DNA from: Chthoniobacter sp.
Lineage (GTDB): Bacteria; Verrucomicrobiota; Verrucomicrobiia; Chthoniobacterales; Chthoniobacteraceae
Assembly (NCBI GenBank): GCA_021414005.1
Contig: JAIOPH010000027.1
Span: 124,001 to 188,000, forward strand
Direction of reading: 5' to 3'
DNA length: 64,000 bases
Shown: positions 15,724-24,361 of the stretch, piece after piece
How positions within the stretch are numbered: the stretch's first letter is position 1
Layout: each line of letters opens with the position of its first letter
Program-made: the position numbers and the translations under genes
Notes under the pieces: model-generated
What the model saw: only the letters and a program-made list of their open reading frames with translations
Database searches by the model: none
What the model was told of the DNA's origin: nothing

Positions 15724-16797
15724 ATGAATCATCCTCGGCCCACCCTCGCTCTCACCATCCATGACATCGCCTTTGGCGGAAAAGGCGTCGCGCGTGACGA
15801 TGGCAAAGTCCTCTTCGTTCCGTTCACCATTCCCGGCGAAAACGTCACCGCCCGCGTGGTCCGGCAGAAGAAGAACTTTGGCGAAGCCGATCTGGTCTCG
15901 GTGGATAGCGCGTCGCCGGATCGTGTCGCGCCGGAGTGCCCGTATTTCGGCGAGTGCGGCGGGTGCAGCTACCAGCACATCGCGTATCCGCGGCAACTCG
16001 CCATCAAGGCCGCCCAAGTCGAGCAAACCCTGCGGCGGGTGGGCCGGCTCGCGCACGTTCCGATGCGCCCGATCATCGCCGCACCGCACCCTTTCGGCTA
16101 CCGCAACCGCATCCGCGTCCACGTCGCCGGTGGCGTCACCGGATTTTTCGCGCACGACGGCCATCGCCTCGTGGATGTGGCGCAATGCGCGATCGCCGCC
16201 CCGGTGGTGAACAAGGCGCTGCGCGACCTCCGCCACGCCGGTGTCGGCGAGGGCGACTACGCGCTGCGCGCCAAAGGCGGCGGCCCGTATTTCGAGCAGA
16301 CCAACCCCGACGTGACCCGCGAGCTGCTCGCGCTGGTCGAGGCCACCACGCGCCGCGGCCAGGCGCTGCTCGTGGATGCGTATTGTGGCGCCGGACTCTT
16401 CGCAAAAAAGCTCCTCGAACATGCGGAGGTGGTCGTCGGCATCGAGGAAAACGTCAGCGCCATCGAGAAAGCCCGCCGCTCCACCGCACCGCACGAGAGC
16501 TACTATCACGGCGGAGTCGCCGCCCACCTCGGCGAGATCCTCGCCGCCCACCCTGCCGCGCGCACCACTGTCCTCCTCGATCCGCCGGCCACCGGCCTTG
16601 AGGCCCGAGTCACCGACCTTCTGCTCGCCGCCGCGCCCGCGGAAATCCTCTACGTTTCCTGCAACCCCGCCACGCTCGCCCGCGACCTCGCCGCACTCTC
16701 CGCCCGCTACACCCTCGCCGCCGTGACTCCGCTCGACATGTTTCCCCAAACCGCCGAGATCGAAGTCCTCGCGCACCTCACGCTCACGGCTCAGTGA
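15724..16797 (+). CDS. 23S rRNA (uracil-C5)-methyltransferase, RlmD/TrmA family
   Basis: A 357-residue protein. A TRAM-type N-terminal domain (about 1-65) is followed by the Fe-S cluster cysteines CPYFGECGGC near residue 75 and a fourth Cys in VAQCAIA. Next come the RNA-binding middle part, FEQTNP, the SAM motif VDAYCGAGLFA, the DPPATGL motif, and the catalytic Cys in YVSCNPATLARDL. It transfers a methyl to uracil C5 in rRNA or tRNA. It is shorter than E. coli RlmD (about 430), mostly through a shorter central region. Which uridine is the target (1939, 747 or tRNA U54) cannot be read from the sequence. It is convergent with cimA. Confidence 0.88.
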   Translation: MNHPRPTLALTIHDIAFGGKGVARDDGKVLFVPFTIPGENVTARVVRQKKNFGEADLVSVDSASPDRVAPECPYFGECGGCSYQHIAYPRQLAIKAAQVEQTLRRVGRLAHVPMRPIIAAPHPFGYRNRIRVHVAGGVTGFFAHDGHRLVDVAQCAIAAPVVNKALRDLRHAGVGEGDYALRAKGGGPYFEQTNPDVTRELLALVEATTRRGQALLVDAYCGAGLFAKKLLEHAEVVVGIEENVSAIEKARRSTAPHESYYHGGVAAHLGEILAAHPAARTTVLLDPPATGLEARVTDLLLAAAPAEILYVSCNPATLARDLAALSARYTLAAVTPLDMFPQTAEIEVLAHLTLTAQ

Positions 16798-16827
16798 GCG
16801 AATGCAGGCCGAGAAACACGGCGCGCC

Positions 16828-18405
16828 TCAGCTTTGCGGCACGCTTTTGCCCAGCTTGTATTCGAAGCTGTCCACCAGCGCGAGCCAGCTCGCCTCGATA
16901 ATGTTATCGCTCACGCCCACGGTGCCCCAATGCTCGTCGCCGTCCGTGGAATCAATGAGCACGCGGGTGCGCGCCGCGGTGCCGAGCTGGCCATTGCTGA
17001 TGCGCACTTTGAAATCATCGAGCTTGATCGCGTCGATGCCCGGATAGGACGGGCGGAGCGCCTGACGGAGCGCGCCGTCGAGCGCGTTCACCGGACCGTC
17101 ACCCTCGGCCACCGTGTAATGGGGCTGGCCGTTCACGCGCAGCTTCACCGTCGCCTCGCACTTGTTCCAGTGCGCCTGTGCCGCGCGACGGAACGAGCAG
17201 TGATATTCCTCCAGCTCGAATAGCGGGCGCTGCTGGCCGAGCGAGCGGCGAACGAGCAGTTCAAACGACGCCTCGGCCGCCTCGAACTCGTAACCCTCGG
17301 CTTCGAGCCGTTTCACTTCGGCCAGGATTTTCGCGACCTCCGGTGCGCCCTTGGCAAATTTGAAGCCCAGCTCCTCGGCTTTCACGATCACGTTCGACTG
17401 CCCGGACATGTCCGAGATGGAAATATTCCTCGAATTGCCGACGAGTGCGGGATCGACGTGCTCGTAACTGCTCGCGAGCTTTTGCACGGCATGCACATGC
17501 TGGCCGCCTTTGTGCGTGAAAGCAGCGGTTCCGACGTAAGGCGCGCGGATGTTGTGCGGCACGTTGGCGAGCTCATCGATGAGCAGCGACAGCTCTCGCA
17601 GACGCCTGAGATCGGGCACCACGGGGATGCCGAGCTTGAGCTGAAGATTCGCCATCACGGTGATGAGGTCGCAGTTCCCAACGCGCTCGCCGTAGCCGTT
17701 GATCGTGCCCTGCACCTGCACGGCGCCGGCTTGGACGGACGCGAGCGCATTGGCGACGCCGAGGCCGCTGTCGTTGTGCGTGTGGATGCCGACCGTGCCC
17801 GGCCCGAGCGCGGCGAGCACGTCGCGCGTGGCCTGCGCCACGAACTCCGGCAGCGAGCCGCCATTCGTATCGCAGAGCACCACGAGGCTCGCGCCGGCGT
17901 CGTGCGCGGCTTTCACCGTGGCAAGCGAGTAGGCGGGATCGTCGCGGTAGCTGTCGAAGAAATGCTCCGCGTCGTAGAGCACTTCGCGGCCGTGCTGCTT
18001 CAGGTAAGCGACCGTGTCGGAGATCATCGCGAGATTTTCCTCGAGCGTCACGCCGAGCACTTCCACGACCTGCACCGGCCACGTCTTGCCGACGATGGTC
18101 ACGGCGGGCGTTTCGGCCTCGAGGAGGATGCGCACCTGCGGATCGTCCTCGACCTTCATTTTGCCGCGGCGCGTCGCGCCGAAAGCGGAGATCTTCGCGT
18201 GCTTCCACGTCCGGCGTTTGGCCTCCTTGAAAAACTCCGCGTCCTTCGGATTCGAGCCCGGGAAACCGCCCTCAATGTAATGCACGCCAAACGCGTCGAG
18301 CTTTTCCGCCACGCGAATCTTGTCCACGACCGAGAACGAAATCCCGGTCCCCTGCGTGCCGTCGCGGAGCGTGGTGTCGTAGATGGTGAAACGTGGCGTG
18401 CTCAT
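16828..18405 (-). CDS. cimA: (R)-citramalate synthase (CimA)
   Basis: A 525-residue enzyme of the alpha-isopropylmalate/homocitrate synthase family that condenses acetyl-CoA with pyruvate to give (R)-citramalate for isoleucine synthesis. Features: YDTTLRDGTQGTGISFSV at the start of the TIM barrel, YIEGGFPGSNPKD, the conserved HTHNDSGLGVAN with metal-binding His, and GYGERVGNCDLI. The C-terminal regulatory (LeuA dimer) domain runs from about residue 395, with DGPVNALDGALR and ARTRVLID. The start at 18405 (MSTPRFTIYDTT) is chosen over an upstream in-frame ATG at 18492 that precedes the family N-terminus. The EGGFPGSNPKD segment fits the CimA-type clade rather than LeuA. Confidence 0.92.
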   Translation of the reverse strand: MSTPRFTIYDTTLRDGTQGTGISFSVVDKIRVAEKLDAFGVHYIEGGFPGSNPKDAEFFKEAKRRTWKHAKISAFGATRRGKMKVEDDPQVRILLEAETPAVTIVGKTWPVQVVEVLGVTLEENLAMISDTVAYLKQHGREVLYDAEHFFDSYRDDPAYSLATVKAAHDAGASLVVLCDTNGGSLPEFVAQATRDVLAALGPGTVGIHTHNDSGLGVANALASVQAGAVQVQGTINGYGERVGNCDLITVMANLQLKLGIPVVPDLRRLRELSLLIDELANVPHNIRAPYVGTAAFTHKGGQHVHAVQKLASSYEHVDPALVGNSRNISISDMSGQSNVIVKAEELGFKFAKGAPEVAKILAEVKRLEAEGYEFEAAEASFELLVRRSLGQQRPLFELEEYHCSFRRAAQAHWNKCEATVKLRVNGQPHYTVAEGDGPVNALDGALRQALRPSYPGIDAIKLDDFKVRISNGQLGTAARTRVLIDSTDGDEHWGTVGVSDNIIEASWLALVDSFEYKLGKSVPQS

Positions 18406-18462
18406 GGTGAAAGGGCGCGCAACGTAGGGCAGGCGGGGGGAGGTGGCAAGCGGGTGGGGAGC

Positions 18463-18492
18463 ATGACGAATGTTCGGGCGCACATTCGTCAT
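18463..18492. repeat. Palindromic repeat (ATGACGAATGT family) between cimA and the histidine kinase
   Basis: A perfect 11-bp inverted repeat, ATGACGAATGT at 18463-18473 and ACATTCGTCAT at 18482-18492, with an 8-nt loop. A T-rich run follows on the plus strand, but both flanking genes are transcribed leftward, so a plus-strand terminator makes little sense. Related ATGACGAATG and ATTCGTCATT tracts lie at 25.76-25.88 kb and 53.0-53.1 kb, which points to a dispersed element. Confidence 0.75.
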
Positions 18493-18520
18493 ATTTTTTC
18501 TCCACCGCCGTCTTCCGCGC

Positions 18521-20182
18521 TCAGCCCGGCGCGCGCTGGAGGGTGAACTCGACTTGCAGGCCGCTGGGTTGGACGTTGCGCGCGGTAACAGTGCCGCCGC
18601 AGGCTTCGACGCAACTTTTCACGATAGCCAGGCCGAGGCCCGCGCCACCGGTCTCACGGGTGCGGGCGGCTTCGGGGCGAAAGAACGGGTCGAAGAGCCG
18701 GTGCAGCGCGGCCTCGGGGACGCCGGGGCCGGAGTCGGTGACGGTAACAATAACCTGTGCGCCGCTGCTGCGCGCCGCGACAACGATCGGGCCGGCGGGG
18801 CGTCCGTCAGCGTGCTGGAGCGGGCGGAAAGAGTGCGCGCCTTCGCCGGTGATGCCGACCGGCGCGGCGTAGCGGACGGCGTTGCGGATGACATTGCCGA
18901 TGGCGCGGGAGAGCAAGTCGGGCTCGGCAAGGACCGCGGTCTCGGCGGGCACGTCGAGAAAGATTCCGCCATGCTCGCGGGTCTCCCGCGCCACGAGTCG
19001 CGCGACGAGCGCCGCGAGCGGGACGGTCTGGAGTTCCACACTGCGGCCACCGACGCCGGCTTTGGAAAAGGAGAGCAGTTCGCCGACGAGCGCGGCCATG
19101 TGCCGGGTCTCCTCGCGCACATCGGCCACGTAGCCGCGCGCGTCGTCATCTGCGGCGCGCTGCTCGAGGATGCCGAGCGCCATTTCCATGCGGGCGAGCG
19201 GCGAGCACAGCTCGTGGGCGATGTCGCCGAGAAAGCGTTTCTGGCCTGTGAAAAATTCGCGCAGGCGCGCGGCCATGTCGTTGAGTGCGGTGGCGAGCCG
19301 CCCGAGTTCGTCGCTGCGGGTGCTTTCCACATGCGTCTCGAATCGCCCCTGCGCAATGTCCTCCGCCGCACCCGTCATCTGCCGGAGCGCGCGGGTGATA
19401 CCGCGGACGAGTGGCAGCCAAAGCAGCACGGAAAGCGCGAGCACCACCGCGCCGCCCACGAGCCACGGCGTGAAGTCGAAGAACAATCCGCCACCGCGCA
19501 GGGAGTCGGTGGCGAGCACGAGCGTGGTGGGTTGCGGTGGCCGGACAGCGCGGTCGAGGAGCGGCAGGCGCACACCGATCCAGTAGCGGCGCGGCTCGCC
19601 GGCGCGCACGAGAAAACGCGGGAAACCTCCCCCGATCGCCGGCGGCCCTTGCGGATCTTGCGGCGGGCGTTCGCCGGACCGCGGCTCGCGCGGTGGACGC
19701 TGGCCCGGAGGGTCCAGGGGCGGACGCTGGTCCTGCGACGGTCCGTCCGGGAAATGCTGATCTTGCGGAGGACGATTCATGCGCGGGTCAGGCGGCGGAC
19801 CGTCTCCCGGCTGCCGCTGCGGACGAGGAAACTCGGTGATGCGCGCGAGCAGTTCGGCGGGCGGCGGCGGGATCTCGCCGGTGATGAGTTTCCCGTCATT
19901 GCGAAACACCGCGACCGACACCCGATACGCCGCCGCCTGTCGCGCGAGGATGGCGGGCCATGCGCTTTGCGGCCGTTCTTTCAACTCATCCGCGACGAGC
20001 TGGCCCATGGCTTGAAGTCGCTCGCCAGGCGCTCCCGCAAGCAGCACCTCCAGTCCGAGGCCGAGCTGCGCGCGGACGAAAATCCACGCGACCACCGCGA
20101 GGAAAACCACGTTCGCGAAAAACCACGCGAGAATTTTCAGCGACAGCGGCAGACGCACGCGGCGTATGGATTTAGTCGGCAT
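18521..20182 (-). CDS. Sensor histidine kinase, CpxA/EnvZ-like, with Pro-rich periplasmic segment
   Basis: A 553-residue kinase: membrane segment at 13-37, periplasmic domain, second membrane segment at 239-259, and HAMP (about 260-313). The H-box GDIAHELCSPLARM holds the phosphorylated His at about 323. N-box, DSGPGVP and TGGAGLGLAIV motifs form the ATP-binding domain. The periplasmic part holds a Pro/Arg/Asp/Gln-rich stretch at residues 117-183 with repeated RPP, PQD and DPP units, unlike a normal folded sensor. The ATG at 20182 overlaps the response regulator by 11 bp, indicating coupling. The HELCSPL box is of the Cpx type, so envelope stress is a plausible input, but unproven. Confidence 0.9.
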   Translation of the reverse strand: MPTKSIRRVRLPLSLKILAWFFANVVFLAVVAWIFVRAQLGLGLEVLLAGAPGERLQAMGQLVADELKERPQSAWPAILARQAAAYRVSVAVFRNDGKLITGEIPPPPAELLARITEFPRPQRQPGDGPPPDPRMNRPPQDQHFPDGPSQDQRPPLDPPGQRPPREPRSGERPPQDPQGPPAIGGGFPRFLVRAGEPRRYWIGVRLPLLDRAVRPPQPTTLVLATDSLRGGGLFFDFTPWLVGGAVVLALSVLLWLPLVRGITRALRQMTGAAEDIAQGRFETHVESTRSDELGRLATALNDMAARLREFFTGQKRFLGDIAHELCSPLARMEMALGILEQRAADDDARGYVADVREETRHMAALVGELLSFSKAGVGGRSVELQTVPLAALVARLVARETREHGGIFLDVPAETAVLAEPDLLSRAIGNVIRNAVRYAAPVGITGEGAHSFRPLQHADGRPAGPIVVAARSSGAQVIVTVTDSGPGVPEAALHRLFDPFFRPEAARTRETGGAGLGLAIVKSCVEACGGTVTARNVQPSGLQVEFTLQRAPG

Positions 20183-20897
20183 CGGGATCGATGAGCATGT
20201 AACCGGAGGCGCGCACCGTGCGGATGAAACGCGGCGCCTTTGGGTCGTCGCCGAGTTTTTTCCGGAGGCACGAAATGTGGACGTCAATGGACCGGTCGAA
20301 GACCTCGTATTCGCGGTCGCGGATTTCCTCGAGCAGGTGGTCGCGCGTCTTCACGCGGCCTTTCGCGCGGGCGAGCGAAAGCAGCAGCTCGAACTCGACA
20401 GGCGTGAGCGTGAGTGGCGCGTCGTCGAGCACCGCAGTGCGCGAGCCGGGTCGCACGCGCAGCCCGCCGATGACGATGTCCGCGAGCGTGGCTTCCTTCG
20501 GCAGGGCACGGGCGGTGCGGCGCGTCACGGCGCGGATGCGGGCGAGCAGTTCGCGTGTGGAAAAAGTCTTTGGCAGATAGTCGTCCGCGCCGATCTCCAG
20601 GCCCACGATGCGATCCGCCTCGTCACCACGCGCCGTGAGCATGAGCACCGGCACGTCGCTGGTGTGCCGGATTTGTTTCAGCACCTCGAAGCCATCGAGC
20701 CCCGGCAGCATCAGGTCGAGAATCACCGCGCTCCACACCGCGCCGGTCGCGCGCGTCACGCCCTCGGGTCCGGTGTGGACGGCCTCGACGTCGTAACCGA
20801 GCGGTTCGAGATAGGCGGCGATCAGGCGGCAGAGTTTGCGGTCATCGTCAATGACGAGCAGGCGCGGGCGAGCGTTGGGTGAAAGCGGCGGGGGCAT
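20172..20897 (-). CDS. OmpR-family response regulator, CpxR-like
   Basis: A 241-residue regulator from the ATG at 20897. The receiver domain has the acidic pocket LLVIDDDRKL, the phosphorylation Asp in ILDLMLPGLDG (residue 61), Thr in LMLTARGD and Lys in DYLPKTFSTRELLARI. The OmpR-type winged helix carries LTLTPVEFELLLSLARAKGRVKTRDHL and RSIDVHISCLRKKLG. An in-frame ATG at 20948 is possible but adds residues without family resemblance, and it would overlap the putative operator half-site. The kinase follows with overlap, and small secreted proteins are divergent. Confidence 0.92.
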   Translation of the reverse strand: MPPPLSPNARPRLLVIDDDRKLCRLIAAYLEPLGYDVEAVHTGPEGVTRATGAVWSAVILDLMLPGLDGFEVLKQIRHTSDVPVLMLTARGDEADRIVGLEIGADDYLPKTFSTRELLARIRAVTRRTARALPKEATLADIVIGGLRVRPGSRTAVLDDAPLTLTPVEFELLLSLARAKGRVKTRDHLLEEIRDREYEVFDRSIDVHISCLRKKLGDDPKAPRFIRTVRASGYMLIDPDAD

Positions 20898-20947
20898 GGG
20901 TGCGACGAGCGCGACCATAAACAGGGAGTTCCCGGCGAGGCGCGACA

Positions 20948-20995
20948 TTTACACATCCTTAACAAAATTCGTCCCGGCGCTCATACGGTCTTTAC
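20948..20995. promoter_or_regulatory. Candidate CpxR-like half-sites in the divergent intergenic region
   Basis: TTTAC at 20948-20952 and TTAAC at 20959-20963 read on the minus strand as GTTAA-N6-GTAAA, close to the E. coli CpxR box GTAAA-N5-GTAAA. Another TTTAC lies at 20991-20995. The location between the regulator gene and a divergent secreted protein gene would suit autoregulation and target control. The match is imperfect, and short A/T motifs can arise by chance. Confidence 0.35.
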
Positions 20996-21048
20996 GCAGC
21001 GGTGCGAGCTTGTGGGACAGACAGAAAAAAAAAGCCGCGCCAAACCTT

Positions 21049-21537
21049 ATGAAGACCTCGCTCATCCTCCGCACGCTCCTCCTCGTCAGCGCGCTCGCCG
21101 GCACGGCGGTCCACGCCGCCGACCCGGTGCCGGCCACGCCGGACATTCAGTCGCTCATGGCGATGCTCAATCGCCTCGTCGCCGAAGCGGGAATAGAACC
21201 CGCTCCGACACCCGGTGCAAAAGCGCCCGCCGGCCCGGACATCGACGCCCTCATGGCCGTGTTCAACCGCCTCGTCGCGGATACCGGTATCGAATCCGAG
21301 CCCAAGCCCGCTGCCGCCGAACAACCTGCCGCGCCGGCGGCACCCACCGAAAAAGCGCCCGCTGCGATCACTCCTGCCGACCCTGCTCCGACCACGAGCA
21401 AGCCGGCGTCGCCGAATTTGCGGATGAGCAGCCTCACGCCGTCCTCGCCGCTCGGCGGACGCGGCGCGACGCCCGGCACCCGCGCGCCGGAGAGCGACTG
21501 GCGCGCGCTCTTTCCGCTCAAATCGCCGCGCAACTAA
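21049..21537 (+). CDS. Small secreted protein with two internal repeats, divergent from the two-component pair
   Basis: A 162-residue protein with signal peptide MKTSLILRTLLLVSALAGTAVHA. Two related units follow, PDIQSLMAMLNRLVAEAGIEP (about 30-50) and PDIDALMAVFNRLVADTGIES (about 67-87), separated by Pro/Ala-rich linker, then a Pro/Ala-rich tail and DWRALFPL near the end. No named family is recognised. The position next to the candidate CpxR-like half-sites suggests a periplasmic partner or target of the two-component system, a context inference. Confidence 0.75.
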   Translation: MKTSLILRTLLLVSALAGTAVHAADPVPATPDIQSLMAMLNRLVAEAGIEPAPTPGAKAPAGPDIDALMAVFNRLVADTGIESEPKPAAAEQPAAPAAPTEKAPAAITPADPAPTTSKPASPNLRMSSLTPSSPLGGRGATPGTRAPESDWRALFPLKSPRN

Positions 21538-21683
21538 TCCGCCCCCGCAACCTTCATGCACCCAGCGCCATTTTCCCCGGACACCCGCACGCAGCCGACC
21601 CCGGCCCGCGGCGGAGGCCCGCGTGAAAGCGGGAGAAATTTCCCGCATTTTCCAACAACCAAAAACCGCAAGACCGCAATCCT

Positions 21684-22415
21684 ATGAACAAACAAACGCT
21701 CAGTCTCACCCTCGCGCTCGCCCTCCCGGCGAGCCTCACCTTTGCCCAGGGCCCCGGTGGACCTCCGCCCGGCGGACCGGGCGGCCCGCGGCCCGGCTTC
21801 CCGCCCGGCCCGCCGCCGAATCAGCAGCCCGGCAGCGAAGGCGGCAACACCACACATCCGCACGGCAATCGCCCGCCCAAGCGCGAAAAAGAGCAGCCGG
21901 AAAAACCGCCGCTCGCGCCCCTGCCGCTCCAGCACGCACTGGACGCGGATCACGACGGCATCATCGCCGCCGGGGAGATCGAGAAAGCGCCCGACGCGCT
22001 CAAGACGCTCGACAAAAACAAGGACGGCAAGCTCACGCCAAACGAATTTTTGAGCCCGCCGCCGATGGGTCAGCCGCCCGGCGAAAAGGACGGCCCGCGC
22101 CCGCGCGGCAGACTCGACCGAAAGGAAACGGAGCGCCCTTTCCCCGGCCAGAAACCGCCCGTTGACGGCGACAAAAAGCCCGAAGGCGAGCGTCCGAAAA
22201 AGCCCGCTCCACCGCTCATCGCCGCGCTCGACGCGGATCACGACGGGGTGATTTCCGCCGAGGAAATCGCCGGTTCCGCCAAGGCCCTGCTCACGCTCGA
22301 CAAGAACGCCGACGGCCAGCTCGGGCCGATGGAAGTCATGGGCCGCCCGCCCGGCGAGCGCCCCGAAGGCGACGGCCCGAAGCCGCCCCGGCCACCCGAA
22401 GAGGCACCGCAATAA
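21684..22415 (+). CDS. Secreted EF-hand protein with Pro-rich linkers
   Basis: A 243-residue protein with signal peptide MNKQTLSLTLALALPASLTFA, then a Gly/Pro-rich region. Four EF-hand loops are visible: DADHDGIIAAGE, DKNKDGKLTPNE, DADHDGVISAEE and DKNADGQLGPME, arranged as two pairs. Calcium binding is therefore expected. Similar small EF-hand proteins are common in planctomycetes and Verrucomicrobia, and a second one is at 57.5 kb. A terminator follows the stop. Confidence 0.85.
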   Translation: MNKQTLSLTLALALPASLTFAQGPGGPPPGGPGGPRPGFPPGPPPNQQPGSEGGNTTHPHGNRPPKREKEQPEKPPLAPLPLQHALDADHDGIIAAGEIEKAPDALKTLDKNKDGKLTPNEFLSPPPMGQPPGEKDGPRPRGRLDRKETERPFPGQKPPVDGDKKPEGERPKKPAPPLIAALDADHDGVISAEEIAGSAKALLTLDKNADGQLGPMEVMGRPPGERPEGDGPKPPRPPEEAPQ

Positions 22416-22450
22416 TCAACAGGCCCGGAGCTGCCTCCGCCGACAAACCG

Positions 22451-22485
22451 CCCCGCAACGGCCCCGCGCCGTTGCGGGGTTTTTT
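22451..22485 (+). terminator. Rho-independent terminator after the EF-hand gene
   Basis: An 11-bp perfect stem, CCCCGCAACGG at 22451-22461 with CCGTTGCGGGG at 22469-22479, a 7-nt loop, and a T-run at 22480-22485. The gene on the other side (NHL lipoprotein) is convergent and ends at 22506, so the hairpin may also serve its transcript. Confidence 0.93.
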
Positions 22486-22505
22486 GCGTTTCACCGCCGG
22501 GCGCG

Positions 22506-23459
22506 TCAAAGCCGCAGCGTGACGATCCGCCGGTTCTTCGTGTCGGCCACGCGGATGCGCATCTGCGGGTCCACGGCCACGCCCCACGGCGTGGCGAATT
22601 CCCCCGCGCCACTGCCGGTGTGGCCAAGCTGGCCGAGCAGGCGCCCGTCGGGGCTCACACGCGAGAGCCGGCCCGCGCCATACTCCACGATGTAGAGCGT
22701 GCCATCGCCACCGATCGCGATGTCGTAGGGCAGATTGAAGGCGAGCGGCTTCCCAGTCTCACCAAGCAAGCCGAGATATTTCCCGTCGTCGGAGAAAATG
22801 AGCACGCGGTTGTTGATGGCGTCGGCCACATAGAGCCGGCCGTCTTTCCACGCGAGCCCGGAGGGCCGCTGAAACTGCCCCGGCCCGGTGCCGAAACTGC
22901 CGAAGCTCGCGAGCCATTTTCCCTCGCGCGAAAATTTCTGCACGCGGTCGTTCCCGCCGTATTCGCAGACATAGAGATTCTCCGCCGCGTCCGTGCAAAT
23001 ACCGACCGGATAGATGAATTCGCCGTCCTTGCGCCCGTGCGTGCCGACGTTTTGCAGCCACTGCCCGCGGGCGTCGAACCACACCACGCGATGATAGTGT
23101 GTGTCGCAGACGACCACGCGCCCGTCGCGCAAGACGACGATGCCCTCGGGTTTCCCCACGCTCACGTCGAGCATCTGCCACTGGCGTTTCAGCGCGCCGT
23201 CGCCGTCGTAAATGAGCACGCGCCCGGCGGTGTCGAGCGCAGCGATTTCGCCGTCGTTGCCCACCGCCACGCTGCGTGGCGTGGGCAGCGTCGGGCCGTC
23301 GGGCGGAAGATTCCACGTCCGCCACTCGCGGGCGGTCAGCGCCGTCGTGGCCGGCGGGCGCGAACACGCCGCCAGCATCGCCAGGAGCACGAGCAGCGCG
23401 AGAGCGCGGAGGTCCTGTGGCGCGGGCAACGAGAAAAATGCGCGTCCCGTTTTCATCAT
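22506..23459 (-). CDS. NHL-repeat beta-propeller lipoprotein in an iron-type ABC operon
   Basis: A 317-residue protein starting MMKTGRAFF. It has a lipobox LAACSRPP, so it is probably lipid-anchored, and then repeated NHL motifs such as PRSVAVGNDGEIAALDT, EGIVVLRDGRVVVCDTHYHRV, PVGICTDAAENLYVCEYGGNDRV and PYDIAIGGDGTLYIVEYGAGRL. These form a six- or seven-bladed propeller. The start overlaps the ATPase stop (ATGATGA), so it is the last gene of the ABC operon. Function is unknown. Such propellers often bind protein or peptide partners. Confidence 0.85.
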   Translation of the reverse strand: MMKTGRAFFSLPAPQDLRALALLVLLAMLAACSRPPATTALTAREWRTWNLPPDGPTLPTPRSVAVGNDGEIAALDTAGRVLIYDGDGALKRQWQMLDVSVGKPEGIVVLRDGRVVVCDTHYHRVVWFDARGQWLQNVGTHGRKDGEFIYPVGICTDAAENLYVCEYGGNDRVQKFSREGKWLASFGSFGTGPGQFQRPSGLAWKDGRLYVADAINNRVLIFSDDGKYLGLLGETGKPLAFNLPYDIAIGGDGTLYIVEYGAGRLSRVSPDGRLLGQLGHTGSGAGEFATPWGVAVDPQMRIRVADTKNRRIVTLRL

Positions 23460-24361
23460 CGCATCCGCAGCCTCACGCTCTCCCCCACCCGCATCGGCGC
23501 ACCTCCGGGCCGGTGAAAAAAAGTCCGCTGCACGCCGGTGGAAGCGTGCTGCAATTCCAGTTCCTCGACTGCTCCGCGAAACCGCGCCGCTCCGACCACG
23601 ACCGCATCGCCCGGCGCGCTTTCCACCACGAGCTGCTCCGGTCGAAAACAGCGCGGGGGCTCGATCTCCGCGCCCATCCAAAGCGCCGTGTCCTCCGGTG
23701 TGAGCCAGTTGCCGGGGCCGAGAAAGTTCATCAGCTCCGGCGTCGGCGGCGCGTCGTAGAGCGCCCGCACCGGACCTTCGTGGACTACGCGCCCGGCGCT
23801 CAGACAGACCGCACGCTCCGCCTCGCCAAGCGCGACTTCGGGCAGGTGCGTGGAAAAAATCAGCGACGCGCCGGTGGCCGCGAGATGCTCGCAGATCACC
23901 CGCCAGTAGTTCCCCGCGCGCGCGGGATCGACGTGCGCGAGCGGCTCATCCATGACCAGCACGTCGACCTTCGCCGCCAGCGCGCGGGCGACGGAAAGCC
24001 GCGCCTGCTCGCCCTGGCTGAGTTCGTGCGGACGCGCCCCGGCGCGCGGCGTGAGGTCAAAGGCGGCGAGCAACGCGTCGAGCCCGTCGCCACTCGGACG
24101 CGCGATGCCGAGATGCTCACGCGCAGTGCAGTGCGGCCACAGCCCGCCATCCTGCGGCACCCACGCGAGCGAGTTGGTCCCGCGCACGCTGCCGCCATCC
24201 GCTTTCTCGAAACCGACGAGCACATTGAGCAGCGAAGTTTTTCCCGCGCCCGACCAGCCGATGACCGCCGTGACGCCGCGGTGCAGCGTGAGTGACACGT
24301 CGCGCAGCCGCGCCGGCGCGAGCGCGACGCGGTCGAGAGTCCAGAGCGGGTCGGCGGGCAT
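23456..24361 (-). CDS. ABC transporter ATP-binding protein (iron/thiamine-type operon)
   Basis: A 301-residue ATPase. Walker A reads GWSGAGKTS near residue 40, the signature is LSQGEQARLSVARAL, Walker B is VLVMDEPLAHVDP, and the switch His is in IFSTHLPE. The start at 24361 overlaps the permease stop (TGATG). The C-terminal 90 residues form a small extra domain (PTPELMNFLGPGNWL onward), as in other Fe3+/sulfate/polyamine ATPases. It acts with the permease upstream and the solute-binding protein at 25.9-26.9 kb. The substrate is not proven. Iron is suggested by the binding protein. Confidence 0.85.
   Translation of the reverse strand: MPADPLWTLDRVALAPARLRDVSLTLHRGVTAVIGWSGAGKTSLLNVLVGFEKADGGSVRGTNSLAWVPQDGGLWPHCTAREHLGIARPSGDGLDALLAAFDLTPRAGARPHELSQGEQARLSVARALAAKVDVLVMDEPLAHVDPARAGNYWRVICEHLAATGASLIFSTHLPEVALGEAERAVCLSAGRVVHEGPVRALYDAPPTPELMNFLGPGNWLTPEDTALWMGAEIEPPRCFRPEQLVVESAPGDAVVVGAARFRGAVEELELQHASTGVQRTFFHRPGGAPMRVGESVRLRMR

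Noticed and set aside
18482..18500. T-run after the palindrome near 18.49 kb as a terminator
   Set aside because: Both flanking genes are transcribed leftward, so a plus-strand terminator there would serve no known transcript.
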